Of a stretch of 64,000 nucleotides of DNA, positions 42,877 through 53,961 are shown in pieces (positions within the stretch are counted from its first letter, which is position 1; every line of letters starts with the position of its first letter). The notes below the pieces were generated by a model. That model was not told the DNA's origin, did no database searches, and saw only the letters and a program-made list of their open reading frames with translations. A program made the position numbers and the translations under genes. Source of the DNA: Actinoplanes xinjiangensis (GTDB lineage: Bacteria > Actinomycetota > Actinomycetes > Mycobacteriales > Micromonosporaceae); contig NZ_QGGR01000005.1 of assembly GCF_003148685.1 (NCBI RefSeq), positions 1 through 64,000 of the forward strand, in the 5' to 3' direction.

Positions 42877-42936
42877 GGAATGCTCTGTTCCGTTCGACGC
42901 CCAGGTCTGCTAGATTGAAGCGGAACGAAGCATTCC
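42877..42936. promoter_or_regulatory. Two inverted TetR-type operators
   Basis: GGAATGCTCTGTTCC (42877-42891) and GGAACGAAGCATTCC (42922-42936) are inverted copies matching at 13 of 15 positions. Each is itself a GGAA...TTCC inverted repeat. They flank the promoter between divergent genes and are the probable sites for the adjacent TetR regulator. Confidence 0.65.
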
Positions 42937-42949
42937 GTTCCGAATTGCT

Positions 42950-43024
42950 CCCGCCTCAAGGCATCCCGCCTCAAGGCATCCCGCCTCAAGGCATCCCGCC
43001 CCGAGGCATCCCGCCCCGAGGCAT
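42950..43024 (+). repeat. 15-bp tandem repeat, five units
   Basis: Five uninterrupted 15-bp units (42950, 42965, 42980, 42995 and 43010). The first three are identical and the last two share two base changes; a degraded sixth follows. Unit: CCCGCCTCAAGGCAT. It lies in the leader of the epoxide-hydrolase-like gene, between its operators and its start. Confidence 0.9.
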
Positions 43025-43068
43025 CCCGTTCCAAAGTTGACCGTTCCGAAGCTGAAAGAGGAACCGGC

Positions 43069-44184
43069 ATGACCGCGATCCGCCCCTTCCGCATCGACGT
43101 CTCCGAGAGCGACCTCCAGGATCTGCGCGACCGGCTGGCCCGCACCCGCTGGACACCGGAGATCCCGGGCCAGGGCTGGCAGCGCGGCGTCCCGGTCGAC
43201 TATCTGCGCGGCCTGGCCGCCTACTGGGCGGGCGAGTTCGACTGGCGGGCGGCCGAGGCTCGGCTCAACGCGCTGCCCCAGTTCCTCACCGAGATCGACG
43301 GGCAGACCCTGCACTTCGCGCACGTCCCCTCCACCGACCCGGCGGCGACCCCCCTACTGATCACCCACGACTGGCCGGCCTCGTTCGCCGTCTACCTGCC
43401 CGTGGTCGAGGCGCTGCGCGAGCACTTCCATCTCGTGCTCATGAGCAACCCGGGCGTCGGCTACTCCGGTCCACTCACCACTGCGGGCTGGACGACGGCA
43501 CGGACCGCCGCGGCGTTCCATGAGGTCATGTCGCGCCTGGGCTACGAGCGGTATGGCGTTCAGGGCACCGGCGGAGGCGCCGCCATCGCCGTCGAGATGG
43601 GCCGGCAGGAGCCCACCAAGGTGATCGGCGTGCATGTCAACGGGCACATCACCTTCCCGTCCGCCGACCCGGCCGACTTCGCCGACCTGACCGAGGGGGA
43701 GCAGGCTCGTCTGGGCCGCCTCCAGGAGTTCCGGGACGACAAGATGGGTTTCAACGCCATCCAGTCGACTCGGCCGCAGACCCTGGCCCACGGCCTGCAC
43801 GACTCCCCCGCCGGCCAGCTCGCATGGATCATCGAGAAGTTCAAGGAGTGGACCGATCCGGCGGCCGACCTCCCCGAGGACGCCGTCGACCGCGATCTGC
43901 TGCTGACCAACGTCAGCCTGTACTGGTTCACCGGGACGGCCGGCTCGTCGGCGAACCTCTACTGGGAGATGGCACACGACCCGACCGCGTGGGCGCCGAG
44001 GCCTCAGTCCACGGTCCCGCTGGGCGTCGCACTCGGCGTCACCGACGTCACGATCCGGCGTTTCGCCGAGCGCGACGCGCCGGTCACCCACTGGACGGAG
44101 CTACCGGCCGGCGGCAACTTCCTCTCCGCCGAGCAGCCCAAACTCTTCAGCGACGACGTGCAGACCTTCTTCGACTCGCTCTGA
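43069..44184 (+). CDS. Epoxide hydrolase homologue lacking catalytic residues
   Basis: 371 residues of the EHN-type epoxide hydrolase family: an N-terminal EHN domain (about 5-110) and an alpha/beta hydrolase fold. The nucleophile motif, usually QGGDFG or QGGDWG, reads QGTGGG (165-170), so the Asp is Gly168. The catalytic His motif, usually GGHFAALE, reads GGNFLSAE, so His is Asn350. HGWPGS reads HDWPAS (100-105). Other family blocks (YWFTGTAGSSANLYWE) are intact, so the fold is kept but hydrolysis is unlikely. Divergent from a TetR gene with paired operators; long repeat-bearing leader. Confidence 0.85.
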   Translation: MTAIRPFRIDVSESDLQDLRDRLARTRWTPEIPGQGWQRGVPVDYLRGLAAYWAGEFDWRAAEARLNALPQFLTEIDGQTLHFAHVPSTDPAATPLLITHDWPASFAVYLPVVEALREHFHLVLMSNPGVGYSGPLTTAGWTTARTAAAFHEVMSRLGYERYGVQGTGGGAAIAVEMGRQEPTKVIGVHVNGHITFPSADPADFADLTEGEQARLGRLQEFRDDKMGFNAIQSTRPQTLAHGLHDSPAGQLAWIIEKFKEWTDPAADLPEDAVDRDLLLTNVSLYWFTGTAGSSANLYWEMAHDPTAWAPRPQSTVPLGVALGVTDVTIRRFAERDAPVTHWTELPAGGNFLSAEQPKLFSDDVQTFFDSL

Positions 44185-44328
44185 CAGCGCCTCCGACTCG
44201 CTCTGACACCCCGCGCTGCGGCGATCCTCGCGCGGCACCCGCGCCGGGAGGTTGCCAACGCCGGCACCCCGCGCTCGGGACCCTCGGGTCCTCACGTCAG
44301 GGACGCCCCGCGGGGGTTCACACCCGGG

Positions 44329-44907
44329 TCATCCACCGGAGCTGACGGCACGAAAGACGATGGTCCGGCTGAAGGTGGTGCCGTCCACCTGGTAGGCGTG
44401 GCAGCCCGGGCCGGCGACCGTGGTCGTGGCGGGCAGGTCGTTTGTCTCCCTGGTGAGTTCGGCGTAGTGGCCACCGTCGCGCTCCTCGCCTGTGTAGGAG
44501 AACGTGACACCGGCCGATCCGGGGGCGTCGATCCGGGCCGCCCGCACGAGGACGGGGCCGGAATAGCCGACGCCGATCCAGCGGACCTTCTTCACGTAGG
44601 TTCCGTCCGGCTGCCGGTCGTCGGGTCGCAGTTCGAGTGCGGTATCGCCGCGGAAATAGTCGGCGACCGGATAGAGCGGGCCCTCACCGAGGACCTGGCC
44701 GGTCTGACCCGGACCGGACCAGGGACGCACCGCTGTCACCGGACATGCGGCGCCGGCAGGCACCTCGGGGAGCCGCAACGGCGGCACCGTGAACGTCGCG
44801 GAGGCGGACGGCACGGGCGGGTCCGGCAGGGTGGGCGTCGAGCTGTCGCAGCCGGTGACGCACAGTAGCAGCACGGCGGAGGCGAGTGTCCGGCTGGTGC
44901 GCGGCAT
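44329..44907 (-). CDS. Hypothetical lipoprotein
   Basis: 192 residues with a signal peptide ending LLLCVTGC (lipobox, Cys20), a Pro/Ser-rich linker and a beta-rich domain with a cysteine pair (Cys55, about Cys169) that could form a disulfide. No family recognised. Separated from the coxE end by 61 bp on the same strand but not part of the cox module by content. Confidence 0.7.
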   Translation of the reverse strand: MPRTSRTLASAVLLLCVTGCDSSTPTLPDPPVPSASATFTVPPLRLPEVPAGAACPVTAVRPWSGPGQTGQVLGEGPLYPVADYFRGDTALELRPDDRQPDGTYVKKVRWIGVGYSGPVLVRAARIDAPGSAGVTFSYTGEERDGGHYAELTRETNDLPATTTVAGPGCHAYQVDGTTFSRTIVFRAVSSGG

Positions 44908-44968
44908 ACCCGCAGTATTCGCCTACGCCGCCCAAGAACGCGACCCCGCCGGGAGGGGTAGGCGGGCG

Positions 44969-46210
44969 CTATCTCGCCGGGGAGGAGCGGAACGAGGCCG
45001 GACGGGAGAGGTCGCGCAGGTGGTGGACGGCTTCGGTGAGGTCGGTGAAGGTGGCGGCCGGGAGGAGGCGGTCGCAGAACGGCAGCGCGGCAGCCATGCC
45101 GCCGACCTTCGGGGTCCAGCCGGGTGTGCCGGCACGGGGATTCAACCAGAGAACGCGGTACGCCCTGCGCCGTAACCGGGCCATCGCGGCGGCCATCGCC
45201 TCCGGTGGGTCGCTGTCCCAGCCGTCGGAGGCGACGATGACCACGCCGCCGCGGACGGTGTCACCGTGATGGGAGTCGAGGAGGGCGGTGATGTTGCCGG
45301 CGATCCGGGTGCCACCGAAACGGTCGTCGACGGCGGCGCCGGCCTGGTCGATCGCCTCCCTGGTCGAGGTGTGCCGCAGCGGGACGGTCAGGCGGGTGAG
45401 CCGGGTCGCGAAAGCGAAGACCTCGGCGTCGGCGACGGTCGTGAACGCGCGCATCAGCTGCAGATAGGCGGCGGCCTGCGCGCGCATCGACTCGCTGACG
45501 TCGCAGAGCATCACGACGCGGCGCGGCCGGGGTACGGGACGCTCGCGGACCACCGTGATCGCCTCCCAGCCGGTGCGGCGCGCCCGTGCGATCGTGGGGC
45601 GCAGAGCCACCCGCCGGCCGGCCGGGTCGGTGCGGTGACGACGGCCGCGCCGCTGTGGCCAGTGGGTGAGGGCCGCCCGCAGCGCCGCGCCGAGCGCCTC
45701 GGTCTGGGCCTGGTCCAGTTCCTCGAAGGGGACGTCGGCGAGGGCGGCCAGCGCGCTGGGCTGAAGTTCGGGCAGGCCGAGGCCGTCATCGGCGGATTCG
45801 TCGTCGGCGGCCACCGCGGCGGGCAGGGTGGCCCACGGCAGGCCCTCTCCTTCGGTCGCGGTCTCGCCGCCGGTTCCCGGGACGGCGACGTGCACGCTGT
45901 TCTCACGGCTCTTCGGGGGCAGGGCCGAACGACTCAACGGCAGCGGAGGCGTGTCGTCGAACACGGTGGCGAACACCCGGTCGAAGACGGCGAGGTCGTC
46001 GTGGCGGCGGACCAGCGACACCCGGGCCGTCCAGTAGAGAACGGTCCGGGACGTCGGTGGGCTGACGGCCAGCGCCCGGACCAGGTCGTCGGTCTCGGTG
46101 ATACCGACCCGCAGGCCGGCACGGCGCAGCCGGGCCACGAACGCGACGGCGAACGCGGCCCGGTCCGTGCCGCGCAGCAGCACCGGGGCGGCGGGTTCAG
46201 CCGCGGGCAA
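44969..46210 (-). CDS. coxE: CoxE-like von Willebrand A domain protein
   Basis: 413 residues. An N-terminal helical region precedes a VWA domain (about 228-400) with the MIDAS motif DVSES (237-241). CoxE acts with the MoxR-type ATPase CoxD in maturing the Mo-Cu centre of CO dehydrogenase. The start appears to be TTG at 46210, overlapping the end of coxG by 14 bases; a GTG at 46183 is an alternative. Last gene of the cox operon. Confidence 0.85.
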   Translation of the reverse strand: MPAAEPAAPVLLRGTDRAAFAVAFVARLRRAGLRVGITETDDLVRALAVSPPTSRTVLYWTARVSLVRRHDDLAVFDRVFATVFDDTPPLPLSRSALPPKSRENSVHVAVPGTGGETATEGEGLPWATLPAAVAADDESADDGLGLPELQPSALAALADVPFEELDQAQTEALGAALRAALTHWPQRRGRRHRTDPAGRRVALRPTIARARRTGWEAITVVRERPVPRPRRVVMLCDVSESMRAQAAAYLQLMRAFTTVADAEVFAFATRLTRLTVPLRHTSTREAIDQAGAAVDDRFGGTRIAGNITALLDSHHGDTVRGGVVIVASDGWDSDPPEAMAAAMARLRRRAYRVLWLNPRAGTPGWTPKVGGMAAALPFCDRLLPAATFTDLTEAVHHLRDLSRPASFRSSPAR

Positions 46211-47492
46211 CGAACCAGACGATCACGGCGGCGACCACGACGGCTCCGACAGCGACCGGGATGACGCGCTTGTAGATCGAACCGCCGGCGACCGCGAGCA
46301 GGTCGATCGCCTCCGGCTCCGCGGTGTGCAACGCCCGCTCGGAAGTGAAAGCCGCAGCAGCGGAAGAGGTGGCGGGCGCCGCGGCGGATGAGGCTGGCGA
46401 GGCAGCGGAGAGGTCAGCGCCGGGAGTGCGGAGTGGAGCGACCGGCTCCGGGGTACCGGGCGCCGTCTCCAAGCGGCCGGCGGCCGGTTCGATCTCACCG
46501 GCGGACGGGTCCGGGACAATCGCGGGCGCGGCGCCATCGTCGGTCTTCGGCCCGGCGGGCGCGACAGCACCGAGCGCCACCGCGGCCTCAGGAGCGGTCG
46601 CGACGGCAGCCTCGGAGACAGCGGAAACCGGCTCGGCGGCGGGCGAAGCGACGGATGACGCCGCAGGAGAAGCGGCGGATGAGGGTGGTGAGGCGGCGGA
46701 GAGGTCGGCGCCGGGGGTACGGAGCGGGGCGACCGGCTCGGGAGTACCAGGCGCCGTCTCCAGGCGGCCGACGGCCGGCTCCATCTCACCGGCGGAAGGC
46801 TCCGGCGCAATCGCGGGCGCGGCGCCATCGTCACTCTTCGGCCCGGCGGGCGCGACAGCACCGAGCGCCACCGCGGCCTCAGGAGCGGTCGCGACCTCAG
46901 CCTCAGGAACAGCCGACACCGGCTCGGCAGCGGCGGGCGAAGCGGAAGAGACAGGCGCGGCACCGGGAGAGGCGGCGGGCGGCGAGCCGGGCGGCGGGGC
47001 GGCAACGGCACCGGGGGCGGACGCGGCCGGGGTGGGTGTTGCGGTGTCGGCGGCCAGTTTGGCCTCCAGGTTGGCTACGAACTGGGCGAGCAGCTTCGAC
47101 GACACCTCCTTGATCATGCCGCTACCGAACTGTGCCAGCTTTCCGCTGATCTTCAGGTCGGTGTCGACGGAGACCTTGGTGGCGTTGTCGCCGGCGGGGG
47201 TCAGGGAGGCGCTGACCGTCGCGGACGCGTTGCCGGCGGAGCGGGCGTCGCGGCCCTTGGCGTCGATCACGGCGTGGTGGGTGGTGTCGTCCTTGGAGGT
47301 GAACTGGGCGGTGCCGGCGAAGTCGGAGATCACCGGGCCGACCTTGACCTTCACCCTGCCCTGGTAGACCTCGCCGTCGACGCCGGTGAGCTGGGCGCCG
47401 GGCATGCACGGGGCGATGCCCTCGAGGTCGGTCAGTACCTTCCAGGCCTGGTCTACCGGGATCGGCACGGTGAACTCGTTGGTGATCTTCAT
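46197..47492 (-). CDS. coxG: CoxG-like SRPBCC protein with repeat linker and membrane anchor
   Basis: 431 residues, about twice the usual CoxG length. Residues 1-150 are the CoxG SRPBCC domain (MKITNEFTVPIPVDQAWKVL). An Ala/Pro-rich linker (about 155-400) contains two tandem ~97-residue copies encoded by a 291-bp direct duplication, and a C-terminal transmembrane helix (about 409-429) anchors it. CoxG recruits CO dehydrogenase to the membrane, and the tail-anchor fits that. Starts inside the coxD stop. Confidence 0.88.
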   Translation of the reverse strand: MKITNEFTVPIPVDQAWKVLTDLEGIAPCMPGAQLTGVDGEVYQGRVKVKVGPVISDFAGTAQFTSKDDTTHHAVIDAKGRDARSAGNASATVSASLTPAGDNATKVSVDTDLKISGKLAQFGSGMIKEVSSKLLAQFVANLEAKLAADTATPTPAASAPGAVAAPPPGSPPAASPGAAPVSSASPAAAEPVSAVPEAEVATAPEAAVALGAVAPAGPKSDDGAAPAIAPEPSAGEMEPAVGRLETAPGTPEPVAPLRTPGADLSAASPPSSAASPAASSVASPAAEPVSAVSEAAVATAPEAAVALGAVAPAGPKTDDGAAPAIVPDPSAGEIEPAAGRLETAPGTPEPVAPLRTPGADLSAASPASSAAAPATSSAAAAFTSERALHTAEPEAIDLLAVAGGSIYKRVIPVAVGAVVVAAVIVWFVARG

Positions 47493-48340
47493 GGGGAGCT
47501 CTCCTGGGGTACGGCCGCGGCGATCGTGAGCCGGTCGTCGGGGGTCTTGGCGATGGTGCCGAGGGTGCGCAGGGTGTCGCCGGCGACGAGTTCGGTGGCG
47601 CCGAGAGCGGCCAGGGCGGAGACCCAGTCGATGGTTTCGGCCAGGCCGGGTGCCTTGTCCAGGTCGAGGGTGCGGACCCGGCCGATGAACTCGGTGGTGT
47701 CGCGGATGAGCGGGGCGGACGCCTCCGGCACGGCCCGCCGGACGATGGCGGCGACCTGTGCCGGGGGCGGGAAGTCGATCCAGTGGTAGAGGCACCGGCG
47801 GCGCAGCGCATCGTGCAGGTCGCGGCTGCGGTTGGAGGTGAGGACCACGATCGGCGGCCGGGTGGCGGCGAAGGTCCCGAGTTCGGGGACGGTGACGGCG
47901 GCCTCGCCGAGGAATTCGAAGAGCAGCGCCTCGAACTCGTCGTCGGCCCGGTCGATCTCGTCGATGAGCAGCACCGGCGGGGTGGGGCCGTCGTGCCGGA
48001 CGGCGCGCAGGATCGGCCGTTCCAGCAGGAAGTCCTCGCTGAACAGGGAGGCGTCGTCGGAGGCGAGACCCAGCCGGATGTGCAGCAGTTGCCGCTGGTA
48101 GTTCCACTCGTACAGGGCTTCGCCGGCGGTCAGGCCCTCGTAGCACTGCAGGCGCAGGAACGGCGTGTCCAGAGCCTGGGCCAGGGCTTTCGCCGCTGCG
48201 GTCTTGCCGACGCCGGGTTCGCCTTCGAGCAGCAGCGGCTTGCCGAGGCGCAGGGCCAGGAAGACGGCCATCGCCAGGCCCTCGTCGGCCAGGTAGTCGA
48301 CGGCGTCCAGGCGTTGGACGACCTCTTCAGGATTCTTCAT
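47489..48340 (-). CDS. coxD: CoxD-like MoxR AAA+ ATPase
   Basis: 283 residues with Walker A GEPGVGKTA (41-49), Walker B LLIDEID, sensor-1 Asn (VVLTSNRSRDLHDAL) and the C-terminal helical lid. In CO-oxidising bacteria, CoxD unfolds or remodels apo-CO dehydrogenase to help insert sulfur and copper into the active site. Overlaps the MobA-like gene by 14 bases. Confidence 0.9.
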   Translation of the reverse strand: MKNPEEVVQRLDAVDYLADEGLAMAVFLALRLGKPLLLEGEPGVGKTAAAKALAQALDTPFLRLQCYEGLTAGEALYEWNYQRQLLHIRLGLASDDASLFSEDFLLERPILRAVRHDGPTPPVLLIDEIDRADDEFEALLFEFLGEAAVTVPELGTFAATRPPIVVLTSNRSRDLHDALRRRCLYHWIDFPPPAQVAAIVRRAVPEASAPLIRDTTEFIGRVRTLDLDKAPGLAETIDWVSALAALGATELVAGDTLRTLGTIAKTPDDRLTIAAAVPQESSP

Positions 48341-48899
48341 GCGCCAGTAGCCGCTCGTAGTCTTCCGCGGTGTCCACGTCGACCGGCACGGTGCCGGCGG
48401 TGGCTATCTCGCTGACCGGGTGCTTCCCCGAATGCAGCAGCTTCCACACCGCCTTGTCGCCGTGCAGGGTGGACAGGTCGTCGTAGACGGGCCGGTGGAA
48501 GACGAACGGATGTCCCAGCCCGTCGGCGTACCGGCACACGCCGATCGGTGCGTCGACCAGGGCGACCCGCCGGACGTCGAACGGTGACACCAGCGGCTGG
48601 TCACCGAGGAGCAGCACGATCCGGTCGGTGTCGATGTGCGGGATCGCCGACCGGATCGACGACCCGCATCCGTCGCCGAACGCGGGGTTCTCGACGACCC
48701 GTACCCCGGAGAGGTCGACCTTGTCGCGGATCTCCGCGGCCGATCCGCCGAGGGTGACCACCAGGTCGTCGAGGTGGCAGGACCGGGCCATGTCGAGCGT
48801 GGCGTCGAGCAGGGTGCGGCCGCGGAACGGCAGCAGCTGCTTGGCCTCGCCGAGCCGCCGCGATCCGCCCGCGGCGAGCACCAGGCCCGTGACACTCAT
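48327..48899 (-). CDS. MobA-like nucleotidyltransferase (MoCo cytidylyl/guanylyltransferase type)
   Basis: 190 residues with the NTP-binding signature LAAGGSRRLGEAKQLLPF and the metal-binding GDQP (LLLGDQPLV). MobA/MocA-like enzymes attach a nucleotide to molybdopterin; CO dehydrogenase uses the cytosine dinucleotide form, so a MocA role is likely. Coupled by overlap to both the XdhC-YHS gene and coxD. Confidence 0.88.
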   Translation of the reverse strand: MSVTGLVLAAGGSRRLGEAKQLLPFRGRTLLDATLDMARSCHLDDLVVTLGGSAAEIRDKVDLSGVRVVENPAFGDGCGSSIRSAIPHIDTDRIVLLLGDQPLVSPFDVRRVALVDAPIGVCRYADGLGHPFVFHRPVYDDLSTLHGDKAVWKLLHSGKHPVSEIATAGTVPVDVDTAEDYERLLAHEES

Positions 48900-50053
48900 G
48901 AGTTCCGGCCGCGCGTGTGCTTCTTCAGGCAGCCGGGGCAGCAGTACCAGAAGTCGTGGCCGTCGACGACGGCGTGGTGGGTGTCCGGTCCGATGACGAC
49001 GGTCATGCCGCAGATCGGGTCGGTCGCGGTCGCGGCGGGCGTCTCGGGGAGGAACGTGGCCGGCCCGACGGGCAGGGCCGGGCCGGCCACGAACTCTGGT
49101 TCGGCCTTGGCGAGGGCGGCGGCTTCGGCGTGCGACGCGGCCTTGGGCGGACCCGGGACCGACGCCGACGGTGCGGCCGAAGCCGCGGGCAAGACCGAAG
49201 CCGACGCCGCGGCCGAGACCGAAGCCGACGGTTCGGCCGAGACCGAAGCCGACGGTTCGGCCGAAGCCGCGGGCAAGACCGAAGCCGACGCCGCGGCCGA
49301 AGCCGCGGGCGAGACCGGATTCGAAGGTGCGGCCGAAGCCGCGGGGGCGGTGAGGCCGCCCGCCCGCATCTCGCGGACGATCTCGGCCAGGACCGACAGA
49401 GCGATCTCCCTGGGGGCACGGGCACCGATGTCGATGCCGGCGTGCGGACGTATCCGCGCGCGCTCGTCCACGGTCAGGTCCATCGCGTCGAGCAGGATCG
49501 CCGAGCGCGTGTGGCTGGCGACCAGCGCGATCAGGCCGGCGCCGGCGTCCAGGGCGGCGCGGATGGCGCGTTCCTCGTCACGGCCGAGCCCGGCCACGAC
49601 GACCGCGGTGACACCGTCGTAGGAGCCGGTCACCTCGAAGTCGAGGAACCCGGCGAGTTCGGCGACGGCCCGGCTGATCGGGCTCTCCCCGGCCACCGCG
49701 ACCAGCGGTTTCGGCAGCACCGGCCGGAGGAAGATCTCGATCGCCCCACCGGAGTGGCAGGGGTTGACGACGACGAGCGCGCCGGGCGTCTCGGGGAATC
49801 CGGCCGCGTCCTCGGGCAGCACCCGCAGCAGCATGGAGTTGCCGTCGCGCAGGGTGTCCATGGCCGCGGCCCGCACCGACGTCTCCGCGCAGACCCCGCC
49901 GACGAAGCCCTCGATGGACCCGTCGGCGAGGATGACCGCGTCGTCACCGGCCCGGGCGGAGGTGGGTTCCTGCGCCCGGACCACGGTGGCGTGCACGAAG
50001 GGCCGGCGCTGGGCGGTCAGCTCCCGGGCCCGCTCGGCTGTGCTCGTCGTCAT
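48896..50053 (-). CDS. XdhC/CoxF-type maturation protein fused to a YHS domain
   Basis: 385 residues in three parts. The N-terminal XdhC_CoxI-type domain (about 5-110, IEGFVGGVCAETS with its cysteine) and a Rossmann-like domain (110-230) are followed by a low-complexity linker (about 235-335) built of repeated (Ala-Ala-Ser-Ala-x-Pro-Ser-Ala-Ser-Val) units. A C-terminal YHS domain (about 340-380) has DPICGMTV and FWYCCPGCLKKH, cysteines suited to bind metal. ATG at 50053 with GAGGAG upstream; a GTG one codon earlier is closer to the SD. Lies 22 bp after coxL. Confidence 0.85.
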   Translation of the reverse strand: MTTSTAERARELTAQRRPFVHATVVRAQEPTSARAGDDAVILADGSIEGFVGGVCAETSVRAAAMDTLRDGNSMLLRVLPEDAAGFPETPGALVVVNPCHSGGAIEIFLRPVLPKPLVAVAGESPISRAVAELAGFLDFEVTGSYDGVTAVVVAGLGRDEERAIRAALDAGAGLIALVASHTRSAILLDAMDLTVDERARIRPHAGIDIGARAPREIALSVLAEIVREMRAGGLTAPAASAAPSNPVSPAASAAASASVLPAASAEPSASVSAEPSASVSAAASASVLPAASAAPSASVPGPPKAASHAEAAALAKAEPEFVAGPALPVGPATFLPETPAATATDPICGMTVVIGPDTHHAVVDGHDFWYCCPGCLKKHTRGRNS

Positions 50054-50075
50054 CACGTACTCCTCGGGGTGGTTC

Positions 50076-52465
<2,390 letters not shown>

Positions 52466-52469
<4 letters not shown>

Positions 52470-52960
52470 GCCTGAACCGCCTCTTCGGTAGCGACAGCGG
52501 CAGCCTCGTGCACAGCCGCCCAGCGCACCGAGCGGATGATCGAGGAGTAGCCGGTGCAGCGGCAGATCTGGCCCGAGATGGCCTCGCGGATCTCACCCTC
52601 GGTCGGGTCCGGATTCTTGTCGAGCAGTGCCCGGCAGGTCATCAGCATGCCCGGCGTGCAGAAACCGCACTGCAGGCCGTGGCACTGCCGGAAGCCCTCC
52701 TGGATCGGGTCCAGCTCGGCGCCGTTGGCCAGGCCCTCGACGGTACGCACCTCGTGGCCGCCGGCCATCGCGGCGAGCACGGTGCACGACTTGACGGGTT
52801 CGCCGTCCATCCACACCACGCAGACGCCGCAGTTGCTGGTGTCGCAGCCCCAGTGGGTGCCGGTCAGGGCCAGGACGTCCCGCAGGAAGTGCACGAGGAG
52901 CATGCGGCCCTCGATCTCACGGGTGTACTCGGTCCCGTTGACGGTCATGGTGACCTGCAT
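52466..52960 (-). CDS. coxS: CO dehydrogenase small subunit ([2Fe-2S])
   Basis: 164 residues with both [2Fe-2S] clusters: plant-type N-terminal Cys39, Cys44, Cys47, Cys59 and C-terminal Cys98, Cys101, Cys133, Cys135 in QCGFC and ICRC. Passes electrons from the Mo-Cu site of CoxL to FAD of CoxM. Four bases after coxM. Confidence 0.93.
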
Positions 52961-52964
52961 CAGC

Positions 52965-53840
52965 TCAGCTCCTCGCCCGTTCCACAGCCTTGCGCAGGGT
53001 GCGCCGGGTCAGCTCGTCCGCCAGGTGGCGCTTGTAGTCCGCGCTGCCGCGGGTGTCGGTGACCGGTTCGCAGCTGCGCGCCGCGATCGCCCCGGCCAGC
53101 TCGAACAGGCTCTCGTCGGGTTCGTGCCCGCGCAGGGCCGCCGAGATCTCCGGGATGCCGGTGGTGTTGGGGCCGACCGCGGCCAGGCCCACCCGGGCGT
53201 CGACGATCCGGCCCTGGTCCAGCCAGACCGCGGCGCCGGCGGACACCACGGCCCAGTCGCCGGCCCGGCGCTCGACCTTGGCGTACGCGCTGCCGACCCG
53301 GAAGGTCTTCCGGGGGATCCGGACCTCGGTGAGGATCTCGTTGTCCGCGACGGCCGTCTCGTACGGCCCGACGTGGAACTCCTCCATGGTGACGACCCGT
53401 TCCGACCCGCCCGGACCGCGGATGACGCAACTGGCGTCGAGGGTCGTGCACACCGCCGACAGGTCCTCCGACGGGTCCGCCTGGCACAGCGATCCGCCCA
53501 GCGTGCCGCGGTTGCGGACGATCGGGTCGGCGATCACCTTCTCGGCGTCCCGAAAGATCGGGAAGACGCCGGCCAGCACGTCCGACTCGAGAAGTTCCCG
53601 ATGCCGGGTCATGGCCCCGATCCGCACCTCGTCGTCGCTGAGCCTGATGTAGCCGAGCTCGGCGTGCAGATCGTTGATGTCGATGAGATATTCGAAGTTG
53701 GCGAGCCGGAGCTTCATCATCGGCAGCAGGCTGTGACCGCCGGCCACCAGCCTCGCCGAGCTGCCCAGACGCTCCAACAGTCCGATGGCTTGATCCACGC
53801 TCGTGGCACGTTCGTACTCGAATGGAGCCGGCACCTGCAC
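52965..53840 (-). CDS. coxM: CO dehydrogenase medium subunit (FAD)
   Basis: 291 residues with an FAD-binding PCMH-type domain: AGGHSLLPMMKLRL at about 33-46 and the TLGGSLCQADPSED loop. The GTG at 53840 was chosen because GGGAGG lies 6 nt upstream and the family N-terminus (VPAPFEYERATSVDQA) begins here. First gene of the cox operon; TTGACA about 50 bp upstream on the minus strand may be its -35. Confidence 0.9.
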   Translation of the reverse strand: MQVPAPFEYERATSVDQAIGLLERLGSSARLVAGGHSLLPMMKLRLANFEYLIDINDLHAELGYIRLSDDEVRIGAMTRHRELLESDVLAGVFPIFRDAEKVIADPIVRNRGTLGGSLCQADPSEDLSAVCTTLDASCVIRGPGGSERVVTMEEFHVGPYETAVADNEILTEVRIPRKTFRVGSAYAKVERRAGDWAVVSAGAAVWLDQGRIVDARVGLAAVGPNTTGIPEISAALRGHEPDESLFELAGAIAARSCEPVTDTRGSADYKRHLADELTRRTLRKAVERARS

Positions 53841-53961
53841 CCTGCACCTCCCGTGAAGTCGCGCAGACCCTCCCGCCGTCACGGTCCAATGTCAACACCG
53901 ACCTAAGGGATGTCTTAACTCACCGTTGACGATCCGGTCGCTGATCACGGAAGGTGCTGGG

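Noticed and set aside
42950..43024. 15-bp tandem units as a CRISPR or coding repeat
   Set aside because: No spacers, and the frames that translate it (PPQGIPPRG-like) have no start or neighbouring gene sequence.
46406..47011. Ala/Pro/Arg-rich overlapping frames within coxG
   Set aside because: They are shadows of the duplicated linker; the CoxG frame has domain homology on one side and a membrane helix on the other.
53926..53961. TTG start 12 codons upstream for the divergent xdhC-like gene
   Set aside because: No SD, and the ATG at 53962 has GGAAGG at good spacing.
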